This document shows positions 7,931-18,055 of a stretch of 64,000 nucleotides of DNA, piece after piece; the first letter of the stretch is position 1, and the number at the start of each line of letters is the position of its first letter. The translations under genes were made by a program, and so were the position numbers. A model generated the notes under the pieces. It made no database searches and was not told the origin of the DNA. It saw only the letters and a list, made by a program, of their open reading frames with translations. Where the stretch lies: positions 1-64,000 of the forward strand of contig WHSR01000001.1 of assembly GCA_009379995.1 (NCBI GenBank). The letters are read 5' to 3'. Source of the DNA: Streptosporangiales bacterium. GTDB lineage: Bacteria > Actinomycetota > Actinomycetes > Streptosporangiales > WHSR01.

Positions 7931-9709
7931 ATGGCGGACGAGGAGCGGTGGAAGACACGGTTCCGTGCCGTGCGGGTCTCCCTTCCCGGCTGGGCAGAGC
8001 ACGCACCTGACAGCTGCGTCTACCGCAGCAACGCCAGTGGGACCTGGGAGATCTATGCGTGGGACCGGTCAAGCGGGGCCAGCCGGCAGGTCACCGACCG
8101 GCCGAACGGCACCATGCTGGGAGGCGTCGATCCGACCGGGCAATGGATCCTGTGGTTCAACGACAACGACGGCGACGAGTTCGGGGTGTGGATGCGGCAG
8201 CCGTTCACCGGCGGCCCGGACGAGCCGGTCGTTCCCGGCCTGGGTCCGTCCTACCCCGCGGGCCTCGCGGTGGGCCCCGGCGGCACGGTCCTCGTTGGCC
8301 GCTCGACCGACGACGGCACCGAGATCGATCTCGCCCGGGCGGGGGAAGCCCCCACGGCCATCTACCGGCACCGGGAGGACGCCTACGTGGTCGACCTCTC
8401 CCGGGACGAGTCCCTCGTCGCGATCAACCACAGCGAGCACGGCGACAGCCGACACATGGCGCTGCGGGTGATACGAGTCGACGGGTCGATCGTCGCCGAC
8501 GTGTGGGACGGTCCGGGCAAGGGCCTGGACGGGATTCGGTTCGCGCCCGTACCCGGCGATCATCGACTCCTCGTCGTGCACGAGCGGCGCGGCCGGCCCG
8601 AGCCGCTGATCTGGGACGTGCACGCCGACGAGCAGCGCGAGATCGTGCTGGATCTTCCCGGCGAGATCGTGGCCGACTGGTACCCGGACGCCTCCGCGCT
8701 GCTCGTCCTGCATCAGTACCGTGCTCGGGGCGAGCTGTTCCGCTACGACCTTGCCGCCGACGCCCTGGAGCCGGTGCCCACCCCACGCGGTGTCGTCGCG
8801 GGTGCCACCGCCCGGCCGGATGGCACCGTCGAATACGCCTGGTCGTCCGCGGCCGAACCACCGGTCGTCCGCTCGTCGACCGGCGCCGTGGTGCTCACCC
8901 CGCCCGGCCCGGCGCCGCCGCCCTCGGTTCCCGTCGAGGACCTGCACGTCGACGGCCCCGGTGGGAGCATCCACGCGTTGGTCTCCGTGCCCGCCGAGAG
9001 CGCGCCCCCGTACCCCACGGTCTTCGTCGTGCACGGTGGCCCGACCGCACACGACACCGACTCGTTCGCGCCGAACGTCGCGGCCTGGGTCGACCACGGC
9101 TTCGCGGTCGTACGGGTCAACTACCGCGGGTCCACCGGGTACGGCTCCGCGTGGCGGGACGCGCTGGAGGGCCGTCCGGGTCTCACCGAGCTCGAGGACA
9201 TCAAGGCGGTACGCGACCATGCCGTCGACGCCGGGCTCGCCGACCCGGCCCGGCTGGTGCTGGCCGGAGGCTCCTGGGGCGGCTACGTAAGCCTGCTCGG
9301 CCTGGGCCCCCAACCCGAGGCCTGGTCGCTCGGGGTCGCCGCGGTCCCGGTGGCCGACTACCTGGCCGCCTACGAGGACGAGATGGAGTCGCTGCGTGCG
9401 TTCGACCGGGCGCTGTTCGGCGGGTCGCCGCAGCAGAGGCCGGAACGGTACCGGCAGTCCTCACCTATCACCTATGTCGAGCAGGTGAAGGCTCCGGTGC
9501 TGATCCTCGCCGGCGAGAACGACCCGCGGTGCCCGATCCGGCAGATCGAGAACTACCTGGCCCGTCTCGCCGAGCTCGGCAAGACGTACGAGGTGTACAG
9601 GTACGACGCCGGGCACGGCTCGCTGGTCGTCGAGGAGCGGATTCGGCAGATGCAGGCCGAGCTGACCTTCGCCCAGAAGCATCTCGGGGCCAACCAAGAT
9701 CGCGGCTAG
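7931..9709 (+). CDS. S9-family prolyl oligopeptidase-like serine peptidase
   Basis: A 593-residue alpha/beta-hydrolase peptidase of family S9. The N-terminal 340 residues resemble a WD/beta-propeller (repeated W-x-x-D type blocks), and the C-terminal catalytic domain starts near residue 350. The catalytic Ser is in GGSWGGYVS, the Asp in ENDPRCPI and the His in DAGHGSLV, in the standard order. The ATG at 7931 is preferred over an upstream in-frame GTG (7895), because the latter adds only an unconserved proline-rich leader. It has no signal peptide, so it is cytosolic. It probably trims short peptides or acyl-peptides. Confidence 0.88.
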   Translation: MADEERWKTRFRAVRVSLPGWAEHAPDSCVYRSNASGTWEIYAWDRSSGASRQVTDRPNGTMLGGVDPTGQWILWFNDNDGDEFGVWMRQPFTGGPDEPVVPGLGPSYPAGLAVGPGGTVLVGRSTDDGTEIDLARAGEAPTAIYRHREDAYVVDLSRDESLVAINHSEHGDSRHMALRVIRVDGSIVADVWDGPGKGLDGIRFAPVPGDHRLLVVHERRGRPEPLIWDVHADEQREIVLDLPGEIVADWYPDASALLVLHQYRARGELFRYDLAADALEPVPTPRGVVAGATARPDGTVEYAWSSAAEPPVVRSSTGAVVLTPPGPAPPPSVPVEDLHVDGPGGSIHALVSVPAESAPPYPTVFVVHGGPTAHDTDSFAPNVAAWVDHGFAVVRVNYRGSTGYGSAWRDALEGRPGLTELEDIKAVRDHAVDAGLADPARLVLAGGSWGGYVSLLGLGPQPEAWSLGVAAVPVADYLAAYEDEMESLRAFDRALFGGSPQQRPERYRQSSPITYVEQVKAPVLILAGENDPRCPIRQIENYLARLAELGKTYEVYRYDAGHGSLVVEERIRQMQAELTFAQKHLGANQDRG

Positions 9710-9712
9710 GCC

Positions 9713-10767
9713 CTACTCCGCGAGGTCGACGGCGATCAGCTCGGCTATCTGGGCTGTGTTGAGGGCTGCGCCCTTGCGCAGGTTGTCCCCGCAGACGAAC
9801 AGCTCGAGGCCGTACGGATCGTCGAGCGCCCGCCGCAGCCGACCCACCCAGGTCGGGTCGGTGCCGACCACGTCGGCCGGGGTAGGGAACTCCTTGTTCT
9901 CGGGGTCGTCGACGAGCACCACGCCGGGCGCGTCACGCAGCGCCTCCTGGGCCTCGCGCTGATCGACCTCGCGGTCGAACCGGGCATGTACGGCGAGGGA
10001 GTGGGTAGTCACCACCGGAACCCGCACACACGTCGCCGACACCCTCAGATCGGGCAGCCCGAGGATCTTCCGTGACTCGTTGCGGACCTTGAGTTCCTCC
10101 GAGGTCCAGCCGTCGTCCTTCAGCGAGCCCGCCCACGGCACCACGTTGAGCGCGAGGGGTGCAGGAAACGCGCCCAGATCGCCCACCACCCGGCGGACGT
10201 CTCCGGACCGCTGACCGAGCGTACGGTCGCCCGCGACCTTCTCCATCTGGTCGTAGAGGGTATCCATGCCCTCTTGTCCGGAGCCCGAGGCGGCCTGGTA
10301 CGACGCCACGACGAGTTCGCGCAGCCCGTACACGCGGTGCAGCACGCCCATGGCGACGATCATCGACAGCGTGGTGCAGTTGGGGTTGCTGATGATGCCG
10401 CGAGGGCGGTCGCGGATCGCCTCGGGATTCACCTCCGGAACTACCAACGGCACGTCCGGGTCCATCCGAAAGGCCCCGGAGTTGTCCACGGCGACCGCCC
10501 CCGCCTCGGCGGCGATCGGCGCCCACCCCGCGGACACCTCGTCGGGCACGTCGAACATGGCGACGTCGACGCCGTCGAAGCAGTCCGCCGAGAGGGCGAC
10601 GACCTCGACCTCCTCGTCGCGGACCCGGAGCCGGCGTCCGGCCGATCGTGGCGAGGCGACGAGACGGATCTCCCCCCAGACGTTCTCGCGGGTGGACAGG
10701 ATGTCGAGCATCACCTGGCCGACGGCGCCGGTCGCGCCGACGACCGCGAGCGTGGGTCCTGAAGTGC

Positions 10768-10771
<4 letters not shown>
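9713..10771 (-). CDS. asd: Aspartate-semialdehyde dehydrogenase
   Basis: A 352-residue enzyme that reduces aspartyl phosphate to aspartate semialdehyde with NADPH, the second step to lysine, threonine and methionine (and to diaminopimelate for the wall). It has the nucleotide-binding [10 protein letters not shown] at the N-terminus, the active-site Cys in SNPNCTT near residue 134, and [10 protein letters not shown] near residue 168. Length is normal. Its ATG overlaps the lysC stop (ATGA), so the two are co-translated. Confidence 0.97.
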
Positions 10772-12036
<1,265 letters not shown>

Positions 12037-12138
12037 GGTGAAACCCCCGGGCGAAGAGGAAGACGGCTAACCGCCGCAAGTCTACCGAGGGTCCCCAGGC
12101 CGCCCGCTAACGGTTTAACGGTCCGTAGCCGCGACCGC

Positions 12139-12660
12139 TCAGGTCTCCTGCGGGACGTCGAGACGACTGTGCGCCACTACCGCCTGCAGGGCGCGCAGCG
12201 CCGCTCCGGCGTGGTTGCCCCAGTTGTTGAAGTACGAGAACTGCCACCACCACAGCGCCTCGGTGGGGCGCCCGGCCTGGTAGTGCTGCATCCCGTGGAC
12301 CAGATCCACGGCGACGTCGGCCAGGTCGTCGGACAGCCGGTACGGGGTGACCTTGGTGTCGGAGTAGGGATCGAACACCTCGACGTACTCGTCGATCGGG
12401 GCGAGGCGTTTGGCGAGCCCCTCACGCACCGTGTCGATGTCCGGGTCGGGACCGACGTCGGGCTCCCAGTTGCTGGTAAGGATCACGTCGGCACTCGCAC
12501 CGAGCTGAGCACCGGCGAGCAAGATCTGTGAGACCTCGAGGAGCAGCAGGGGTACTGTCTGGTCACCCCCCTCGCCGGAGGCGAGCCGGGACAGACCCCC
12601 GAGGAAGTCCTCAACCTGGCCGGCGACCCGGTCGGCGACCCCCGTCCATTCGTCAGACAT
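12139..12660 (-). CDS. DUF5063 family protein
   Basis: A 173-residue acidic, soluble, helix-rich protein of the actinobacterial DUF5063 family, function unknown. A Trp-rich patch ([16 protein letters not shown]) near residue 130 is its most conserved part. The start at MSDEW (12660) is chosen because GGAG lies nine bases upstream. It overlaps the 3' end of recR, so it is in the recR operon. An extension to 12681 is possible but less likely. Confidence 0.75.
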   Translation of the reverse strand: MSDEWTGVADRVAGQVEDFLGGLSRLASGEGGDQTVPLLLLEVSQILLAGAQLGASADVILTSNWEPDVGPDPDIDTVREGLAKRLAPIDEYVEVFDPYSDTKVTPYRLSDDLADVAVDLVHGMQHYQAGRPTEALWWWQFSYFNNWGNHAGAALRALQAVVAHSRLDVPQET

Positions 12661-13252
12661 CGAGTAGTCTCCGTCCTTCAAAGGCGCGTCCCAGCGTCAC
12701 CTCGTCCGCGTACTCGAGATCGCCGCCCACCGGGAGTCCGCTCGCCAACCGGGTGACCTTGATGTCCATCGGTTTGACCAGCCGTGCGAGATAGGTAGCG
12801 GTGGCCTCGCCCTCGAGGTTGGGGTCGGTGGCGATGATGAGTTCGGTGATCTCCCGGTCCGCGAGCCGGGCCATGAGTTCCTTGATCCGCAGGTCGTCCG
12901 GGCCCACGCCGTCGATCGGGCTGATCGCGCCGCCGAGTACGTGGTAGCGACCGCGAAACTCGCGGGTCTTCTCGATCGCGACGACGTCCTTGGGCTCCTC
13001 GACCACGCAGAGTACGGATGGGTCACGGCGGGGGTCCTGGCAGACACGGCATTCCTCGTCCTCGGCGACGTTGGCGCACACCCGACAGAATCGCACCTTC
13101 TCCTTGACCTCTACCAGCACCTTCGCCAGCCGCCGCACATCGACCTCCTCGGCGGCCAATAGGTAGAACGCGATGCGCTGGGCGCTCTTCGGCCCCACAC
13201 CGGGCAGGGCGCCCAGCTCATCGATGAGGTCCTGAACTACGCCCTCGTACAC
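12653..13252 (-). CDS. recR: Recombination mediator RecR
   Basis: A 199-residue protein of the RecFOR pathway that helps load RecA on gapped DNA. The domains are in the normal order: a helix-hairpin-helix ([17 protein letters not shown]), a four-cysteine zinc finger ([16 protein letters not shown]), and a Toprim domain ([12 protein letters not shown] onward). Length equals the family norm. It follows ybaB in the same orientation, a classical dnaX-ybaB-recR arrangement. Confidence 0.97.
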   Translation of the reverse strand: MYEGVVQDLIDELGALPGVGPKSAQRIAFYLLAAEEVDVRRLAKVLVEVKEKVRFCRVCANVAEDEECRVCQDPRRDPSVLCVVEEPKDVVAIEKTREFRGRYHVLGGAISPIDGVGPDDLRIKELMARLADREITELIIATDPNLEGEATATYLARLVKPMDIKVTRLASGLPVGGDLEYADEVTLGRAFEGRRLLDV

Positions 13253-13337
13253 CGCAACTCTCGCTCCGTTTCCCGCTTCGGTTGATCCGCCTCTTGACCG
13301 CTAGACCGCGCCCCGACCACCGGGTCAGATCCGCGGG

Positions 13338-13694
13338 TCAGCTTCCCGGCAGACCGGGTAGGCCTCCGCCCAGACCCTGGGTCAGCGGCCCCATCTTCTC
13401 TTGCTGCAGGTCGGCGGCCTTGGTGGCAGCATCCCGCACGGCGGCGAGGACGAGGTCGGCGATGGTTTCCGCGGTCTCGGCCGGCTCGTCCACGTCGACG
13501 GCCTTGGGATCGATCTCGATGCCGACGAGTTCGCCGGCGCCGCTTACCTCCGCCGTCACCAGTCCACCCCCGGCCGTGCCCTCCACCCGGGCGTCGGCGA
13601 GGTCCTGCTGGGCGCTCATCAGCTGCTCCTGCATCTTCTGTGCCTCTTGGAGCAGTTGCTGCATGTTTAGCTCGCCACCGGAATGCACGGCCAC
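13338..13694 (-). CDS. ybaB: YbaB/EbfC nucleoid-associated protein
   Basis: A 118-residue DNA-binding protein of the YbaB/EbfC family, which forms dimers with a tweezer shape. It shows the N-terminal helix ([15 protein letters not shown]), the conserved central strands ([21 protein letters not shown], here shortened to [10 protein letters not shown]...IEIDP) and a glycine/leucine tail. A start at internal Met 11 (MQQLL) is also possible and matches many homologues. It sits between dnaX and recR. Confidence 0.92.
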   Translation of the reverse strand: MAVHSGGELNMQQLLQEAQKMQEQLMSAQQDLADARVEGTAGGGLVTAEVSGAGELVGIEIDPKAVDVDEPAETAETIADLVLAAVRDAATKAADLQQEKMGPLTQGLGGGLPGLPGS

Positions 13695-13882
13695 TCCTCG
13701 GTCTTCCGGACGATCACTTGCTGGTGGGGCAGGCCGTGGCCGACCTGCTGTCGTTCCGACCCCGGCCTGTCGGTTCCTGCCAGACCGTCGCTGTCGAGTA
13801 CGAGCCTACGGCCTTCCGCCCGAGCTGAAAGTTCACAGCGGTAAGACCAGGTCGGCAGCGTGCCCTTCCCCTGCGGCCCGGG

Positions 13883-15814
13883 TCAGGAATTGTCGATCTC
13901 ATCGATGATCTGACCGCCCAGTTCCTGCTGGATCAGCGCCATGCCGGTAAGCCCAGGATCCACGTCGGCATCGTTGTCCGGATCCACCTCAGGCGGGCCG
14001 GCGGGTGGGCTGGCGGCTCCCGGATCCCCCGCCGGGTCGTCAGTTGACGGCGGACCGCTCTGCGGGGGGTCCGTCCGTGTCGGCTCGGCCGGCCCGCTCG
14101 GGTTGCCGCTCCGCCCGGGCGAACCACCGCTGGCCGCGCCACCGGCGACCGTCTGAACGCGCCGCTGCACACCGAGCACGTCGGCCAACGCTTGCTGGAG
14201 GATCTGGTCGCTGCCGCTGGAGGTGAACCCCTTCATGTCCCCGTCGCGGGCGAATGCCAGCGTCAGGGACGTGTCGTCGACCTCGACCACCTGGACGTCG
14301 CCCACGAGGATCATCCACGCGACACGGCGGCGTCGCTTCACCGCCTCCAGGATGTCTGGCCAGGCCCCCTGCACCGCGGCGACATCCACCTGGCCGGCCG
14401 CCGCGGCCTCGCGCGGCTTCCCGGTGGGCGGCGTGCGCTGGGCGGGTGGGGACGCGGCCGGCGGCGCACTCGCCTTCGAGCCCGCACCGGACGCGGATCC
14501 GGATGTCGCCCCGGACGTCGCCCCGGACGTCGATGGCGCGGGTTGACGGGCGGGCGGGGGTTGTGGTGGTGCGGGTTTGGCGGTCGGTGGTTTTGCCGGC
14601 GGGGATGCGGCGGCCGGGGGAGAAGAGTCGTCCGGCGCGCCACCTCCCGTACCGCCCACGAGGTGCCGCTCCAGCCGCTCCAGCCGGGCGAGCAGCGCCG
14701 ACTCGTCGGTTGCCGCGCCCGGAAGGAGGGTGCGGGCGCAGATCAGTTCGAGCAGCAGACGGGGTGATGTGGTTCCCCGCATCTCGGTCAGGCCCTGATG
14801 AAACAGGTCAGCCGCCCGGGCCAGCTCGGCCGGGCCCATCCGGGTCGCCTGGTCGCGCATCCGCTCGATCTCGTCCGGTGGTGCGTCGAGCAGCCCCTTG
14901 CTGTCCGCGTCCGGCACGGCGCCCAGTACGAGCAGGTCACGGAAACGCTCCAGCAGGTCGGCCGCGAACCGGCGCGGATCGTGACCGCCCTCGATCACCC
15001 TGTCCACCGCGTCGAAGACCGCGGCCCTGTCCCCGGCCGCGAAGGCGTTCACGACCTCGTCGAGCAGGCTGGCGTCGGTGTAGCCGAGCAGCGCTACCGC
15101 GCGTGAGTAGCTGATGCCGCCCTCGTCGGCCCCGGCCACGAGCTGATCCAAGACGGTCAGGGCGTCGCGGGCCGATCCCGCGGCGGCACGGACCACGAGC
15201 GGCAGCGCGGACGGTTCGTACCGAACGCCCTCCTGCTGCAGGATCTCCTCGAGCAGTCCGCGTAGCGTCCCGGGCGCCAGAAGGCGGAAGGGGTAGTGGT
15301 GGGTCCGGGACTTGATGGTCCCGATCACCTTCTCCGGCTCGGTGGTCGCGAAGACGAACTTCAGGTGCGGCGGCGGCTCCTCGACGAGCTTGAGCAGGGC
15401 ATTGAAGCCCTCGCGCGTCACCATGTGCGCCTCGTCGATGATGTAGATCCGGAAGCGGGAGGTGACGGGCGCGAAGAAGGCACGTTCCCGCAGCTCACGA
15501 GCGTCGTCCACGCCACCGTGCGAAGCGGCGTCGATCTCGATCACGTCGATGCTGCCCGGACCCGTCGGACCGAGCGCGATGCACGGTTCGCAGACGCCGC
15601 ACGGCTCCGGCGTGGGGCCCTGCTCGCAGTTGAGAGACCGTGCCAGGATCCGCGCGCTCGACGTCTTGCCGCAGCCGCGCGGCCCGCTGAACAGGTAGGC
15701 GTGGTGCACCCGGCCGTTCCGAAGCGCCTGCGCGAGCGGTACCGTGACCTGCTCTTGCCCTCTGAGCTCGGCAAACGTCGCGGGACGGTACTTGCGGTAC
15801 AGCGCGAGGCTCAT
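13883..15814 (-). CDS. dnaX: DNA polymerase III subunits gamma and tau
   Basis: A 643-residue clamp-loader subunit. AAA+ features are Walker A (GPRGCGKTSSAR) near residue 45, a four-cysteine zinc module (CEQGPTPEPCGVCEPC), Walker B (IIDEAH) near 128, and the SARDALT sensor near 215. From residue 370 to 480 there is a long Pro/Ala/Ser linker, then a tau-like C-terminal domain that would contact the polymerase. I see no frameshift slip site of the Escherichia coli type. The order dnaX-ybaB-recR is conserved. Confidence 0.96.
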   Translation of the reverse strand: MSLALYRKYRPATFAELRGQEQVTVPLAQALRNGRVHHAYLFSGPRGCGKTSSARILARSLNCEQGPTPEPCGVCEPCIALGPTGPGSIDVIEIDAASHGGVDDARELRERAFFAPVTSRFRIYIIDEAHMVTREGFNALLKLVEEPPPHLKFVFATTEPEKVIGTIKSRTHHYPFRLLAPGTLRGLLEEILQQEGVRYEPSALPLVVRAAAGSARDALTVLDQLVAGADEGGISYSRAVALLGYTDASLLDEVVNAFAAGDRAAVFDAVDRVIEGGHDPRRFAADLLERFRDLLVLGAVPDADSKGLLDAPPDEIERMRDQATRMGPAELARAADLFHQGLTEMRGTTSPRLLLELICARTLLPGAATDESALLARLERLERHLVGGTGGGAPDDSSPPAAASPPAKPPTAKPAPPQPPPARQPAPSTSGATSGATSGSASGAGSKASAPPAASPPAQRTPPTGKPREAAAAGQVDVAAVQGAWPDILEAVKRRRRVAWMILVGDVQVVEVDDTSLTLAFARDGDMKGFTSSGSDQILQQALADVLGVQRRVQTVAGGAASGGSPGRSGNPSGPAEPTRTDPPQSGPPSTDDPAGDPGAASPPAGPPEVDPDNDADVDPGLTGMALIQQELGGQIIDEIDNS

Positions 15815-15920
15815 GGCATTCCATCCTGACTCACCCGCGGGGGTGCCGGCATCTCGTTCCGGATGCGCTGCTGCCTCCTCAGGACATAAATGTCGTCAAG
15901 GCGCGGACTTCCCGGAGACA

Positions 15921-16016
15921 GAGGGGACCCCTCGTATACCCGCCAGAGCCCGCTTACCCTTGCTGCCTTCCGGCCCTGGGGGAGTTCACAGGATGAGCGC
16001 CATACGAGGGGCCTTG
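15921..16016 (-). ncRNA. ffs: Signal recognition particle RNA (small bacterial type)
   Basis: The minus strand contains the SRP RNA apical domain: AGGGCCGGAAGGCAGCAAGG, with the tetraloop-type GGAA and the conserved AGCA bulge region. The flanks CCCCTCGTATGG and ATACGAGGGG pair to close a roughly 95-base hairpin, as expected for the 4.5S-like RNA. It lies upstream of dnaX, as in Streptomyces and mycobacteria. The ends are estimated from the pairing. Confidence 0.9.
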
Positions 16017-16144
16017 TCGAAGTCTAGTAGGCCCCCGACGTGTTCGAGCACGGTCGGCCGTCATCGGACGGGTCCCCGGGCGCGGAGCACCTTCAACCCC
16101 CTTGCGAGCACCCCGACCCCGACCTGTCCGGTAGTCTCGGCTGC

Positions 16145-16229
16145 GGAGGATTCGCCTAGTGGCCTAGGGCGCACGCTTGGAAAGCGTGTTGGGGGCAACC
16201 CCTCGCGAGTTCGAATCTCGCATCCTCCG
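16145..16229 (+). tRNA. tRNA-Ser (anticodon GGA)
   Basis: An 85-base tRNA with a long variable arm. The acceptor stem GGAGGAT pairs with ATCCTCC, the anticodon loop is CTTGGAAAG (anticodon GGA), and the T arm carries GAGTTCGAATCTC. CCA is not encoded. Its 3' half is repeated downstream at 16761-16816. Confidence 0.95.
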
Positions 16230-16232
16230 CCG
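16201..16232 (+). repeat. Left copy of 32-bp direct repeat (tRNA-Ser 3' end)
   Basis: The last 29 bases of the tRNA plus CCG are identical to 16785-16816. A weaker match extends upstream to the anticodon loop. This is the classical position of an attachment site used by site-specific integrases. Confidence 0.8.
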
Positions 16233-16273
16233 TTTTGAGTGGGCACCGACGCGAACCGGCATCACGTACGTGA

Positions 16274-16477
16274 TCATCGTGGGCGGTAGGCGCCACGCCG
16301 GGTGCTCCACACCTCGCCGTACGGCGCGTCCAGTGGCTTGCCCAGACGGTACGGGTTGTTTGCGACTGGGCCGGTCAGGTGCTCATATAGTGCCGCAGCC
16401 GCCGGCAGAGGGAGCTTGGACAGGCTACGCCGGGCAGAAGTGGAGAATACGACCGCATATGACGCGGACCCACTCAT
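16274..16477 (-). pseudogene. RelE/ParE-type toxin relic, C-terminus lost
   Basis: A 67-residue reading frame matching the start of RelE-family toxins (YAVVFSTSARRSLSKLP, then NPYRLGKPLDAPYGEVWSTRRGAYR). Intact members run to 85-90 residues and finish with a strand such as VLRVDHRADAYRPR. Here the protein jumps from GAYR to PR and stops, as if a deletion removed the sequence between two YR codons. The lost strand carries residues needed for RNase activity in this family, so the toxin is probably dead. Its ATG overlaps the antitoxin stop. Confidence 0.65.
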
Positions 16478-16760
16478 TCTCCAGCGTCGCGGCGGGCAGC
16501 CAGATCCGCGGCAACGTCGTCGGCTGAGAACACCCGCCCGACGCGAGCGTCGGCTAGTCCTTCCCGAAGGTCGCGCACTAGCCCGCTATCTGACAGTACC
16601 TCGATCGTTTCGTGCAACCGGTCCAGTTCGCCGGAGGGTACGACGTCCGCGACATGTTCCCCGTGCGCCACGACCGCAACGTGCTCGCCGCGCTCGGCGT
16701 GGCGCACGATATCCACCCAGGACGGTTGATCCTCGGCTCGTACACGGGCAAACGGGCGGC
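16474..16760 (-). pseudogene. Phd/YefM-type antitoxin relic, N-terminus lost
   Basis: The reading frame holds most of a Phd-type antitoxin (VDIVRHAERGEHVAVV, then SGELDRLHETIEVL and the RDLREGLADARVG tail). The normal first strand and start codon are missing. Upstream, the frame runs into the duplicated tRNA 3' half rather than into antitoxin-like sequence. With the toxin it forms the usual antitoxin-first pair, with a four-base overlap. DNA binding by the N-terminal domain is probably impaired. Confidence 0.6.
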
Positions 16761-16784
16761 CTTGGAGAAGTGCGTTGGGGGTAA

Positions 16785-16816
16785 CCTCGCGAGTTCGAAT
16801 CTCGCATCCTCCGCCG
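16785..16816 (+). repeat. Right copy of 32-bp direct repeat (tRNA-Ser 3' end)
   Basis: An exact copy of 16201-16232. The bases before it (from 16761, CTTGGAGAAGTGCGTTGGGGG) resemble the tRNA from its anticodon loop through the variable arm with small changes. There is no 5' half, so this is not a second tRNA gene. It marks the far edge of the element between the two copies. Confidence 0.75.
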
Positions 16817-17165
16817 CCGGCTGTACGCCCCTCGTGGAGGGTCCTCACCAGGGACGACGGCGATCCCTCGGCATGGGACGACGCCGCACCTGGCTCGGAC
16901 GCTGCGTACTGCAACGATGACGGCCGATCGATGGTGCGTAGTGCACCAGCCGCTCGATATCCTCATGCCGGACGCTAGGCAGCGTGTCCTCGGTCCTTGC
17001 ATCCGCACGTGCAGCCGCACAGAGCATTCCGAGAGGCGGGCACGGAGGCCGCGAACGACCCGGAGGTTCCTTCCCCACCCCAGTGACGAGAATTTCGTGC
17101 GCTCGAAGGAGCGTCAGATTGACGCGGGAGGCACTTCTTGCGATTCTTTAAGTCGCGGCGCACAA
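16817..17165. other. No gene recognised
   Basis: About 350 bases after the repeated tRNA end. Open frames on both strands lack protein character, and I see no hairpin or promoter that I trust. It may be debris of the former element or the upstream region of the next gene. Confidence 0.35.
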
Positions 17166-17498
17166 ATGATGAAGCGGCATGCGCACAGGGATGTGGACGG
17201 CATGTGTAACCACGGGAAACCGACGCCGCGGGTCGCTCCGCTGGATCGACTGCAGGCTGCCCTTTACCAGCGGGGCCTTATCTTCCGCGACCGGGCCCTG
17301 GACAGCTTCGTGGTGGCACGTGACCTCACGGGCTGGGCCAGGATCGATCCGGCTAATCGGCTGCGTGTGCAGCTGGTACAAGCGGCAGAGGGCGAGCGAT
17401 TCGTTTGGGGAGATCGGGGAGAGTTCTCGCACTGCGCGTGTGAGCCAGGAGCGGCAGCTCGCCGCATCGATGATCACCTGCGTCAGCAGTGTATCTGA
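17166..17498 (+). CDS. Hypothetical protein, 110 aa
   Basis: An open frame with protein-like composition from about residue 20 onward (LDRLQAALYQRGLIFRDRAL, then the segment around WARIDPANRLRVQL). It is soluble, with no signal or membrane segment, and has two cysteines close together (HCACEP). The end, AARRIDDHLRQQ, is like the last helix of small actinobacterial proteins of unknown role. The start is uncertain: ATG at 17166, 17169 or 17202, none with a clear ribosome site. Confidence 0.45.
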   Translation: MMKRHAHRDVDGMCNHGKPTPRVAPLDRLQAALYQRGLIFRDRALDSFVVARDLTGWARIDPANRLRVQLVQAAEGERFVWGDRGEFSHCACEPGAAARRIDDHLRQQCI

Positions 17499-17722
17499 TC
17501 GTTAGTGTTGCTCATGCGATATCAGATGCGAAGGCGCGGGCTTTCACATCCGTTTGAAGATCGGCGAAGTGCGTGGGCAAACTTGCGGCAATCTCCGACA
17601 ATGCAGGTCGGAGAACCCTTGGCGCCCGTCTCCGGCAAGGCTGCGGACGGCCTGTGTGACGCTTATCACGGCATCCCGCCGTTCTGCCTCGGCTCTCGTA
17701 CACGCTCTCTTAAACTGCAGTC

Positions 17723-18028
17723 GTGATCTTCAAGTTGGTCGGTGACGAACGCCCTTATCCCGACCACCAGATGACTCAGCGGGATTGGGCGAAGATCCCA
17801 CCACGTCAGGTCCGACTGGATCAGCTGATCACCACGAAGGCCGTGCTCGATCTTCACTCCCTGCTCGCCCGGGATTCGACGTTTTACGGCGACCTCTTCC
17901 CCCACGTCGTCCAGTGGAGGGGTGAGCTGTACCTCGAGGACGGCCTGCACCGTGCCTTGCGGGCGGCCCTGCATCAGCGTCTGGTGCTGCATGCACGTGT
18001 GCTCGACCTCGACGTCGCGGAGTTCTGA
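17723..18028 (+). CDS. Conserved actinobacterial protein, 101 aa (ParB-like/VapB-annotated family)
   Basis: A 101-residue protein with the conserved block VRLDQLITTKAVLDLHSLL and an ending rich in catalytic-looking residues (YLEDGLHRALRAALHQR). The family is widespread in actinomycetes, usually beside these tRNA-Ser genes. Some databases call it a VapB antitoxin, but no VapC toxin lies next to it. The D-G-x-H-R pattern resembles the ParB/sulfiredoxin nucleotide fold. I treat the function as unknown. The start is GTG. Confidence 0.7.
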   Translation: MIFKLVGDERPYPDHQMTQRDWAKIPPRQVRLDQLITTKAVLDLHSLLARDSTFYGDLFPHVVQWRGELYLEDGLHRALRAALHQRLVLHARVLDLDVAEF

Positions 18029-18055
18029 GCGTCCCCGGAAGGGTACGTTCGGGCC

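Noticed and set aside
16761-16816. A second tRNA-Ser gene
   Set aside because: Only the 3' half from the anticodon loop is present; there is no acceptor 5' strand or D arm, so it is an att-type repeat.
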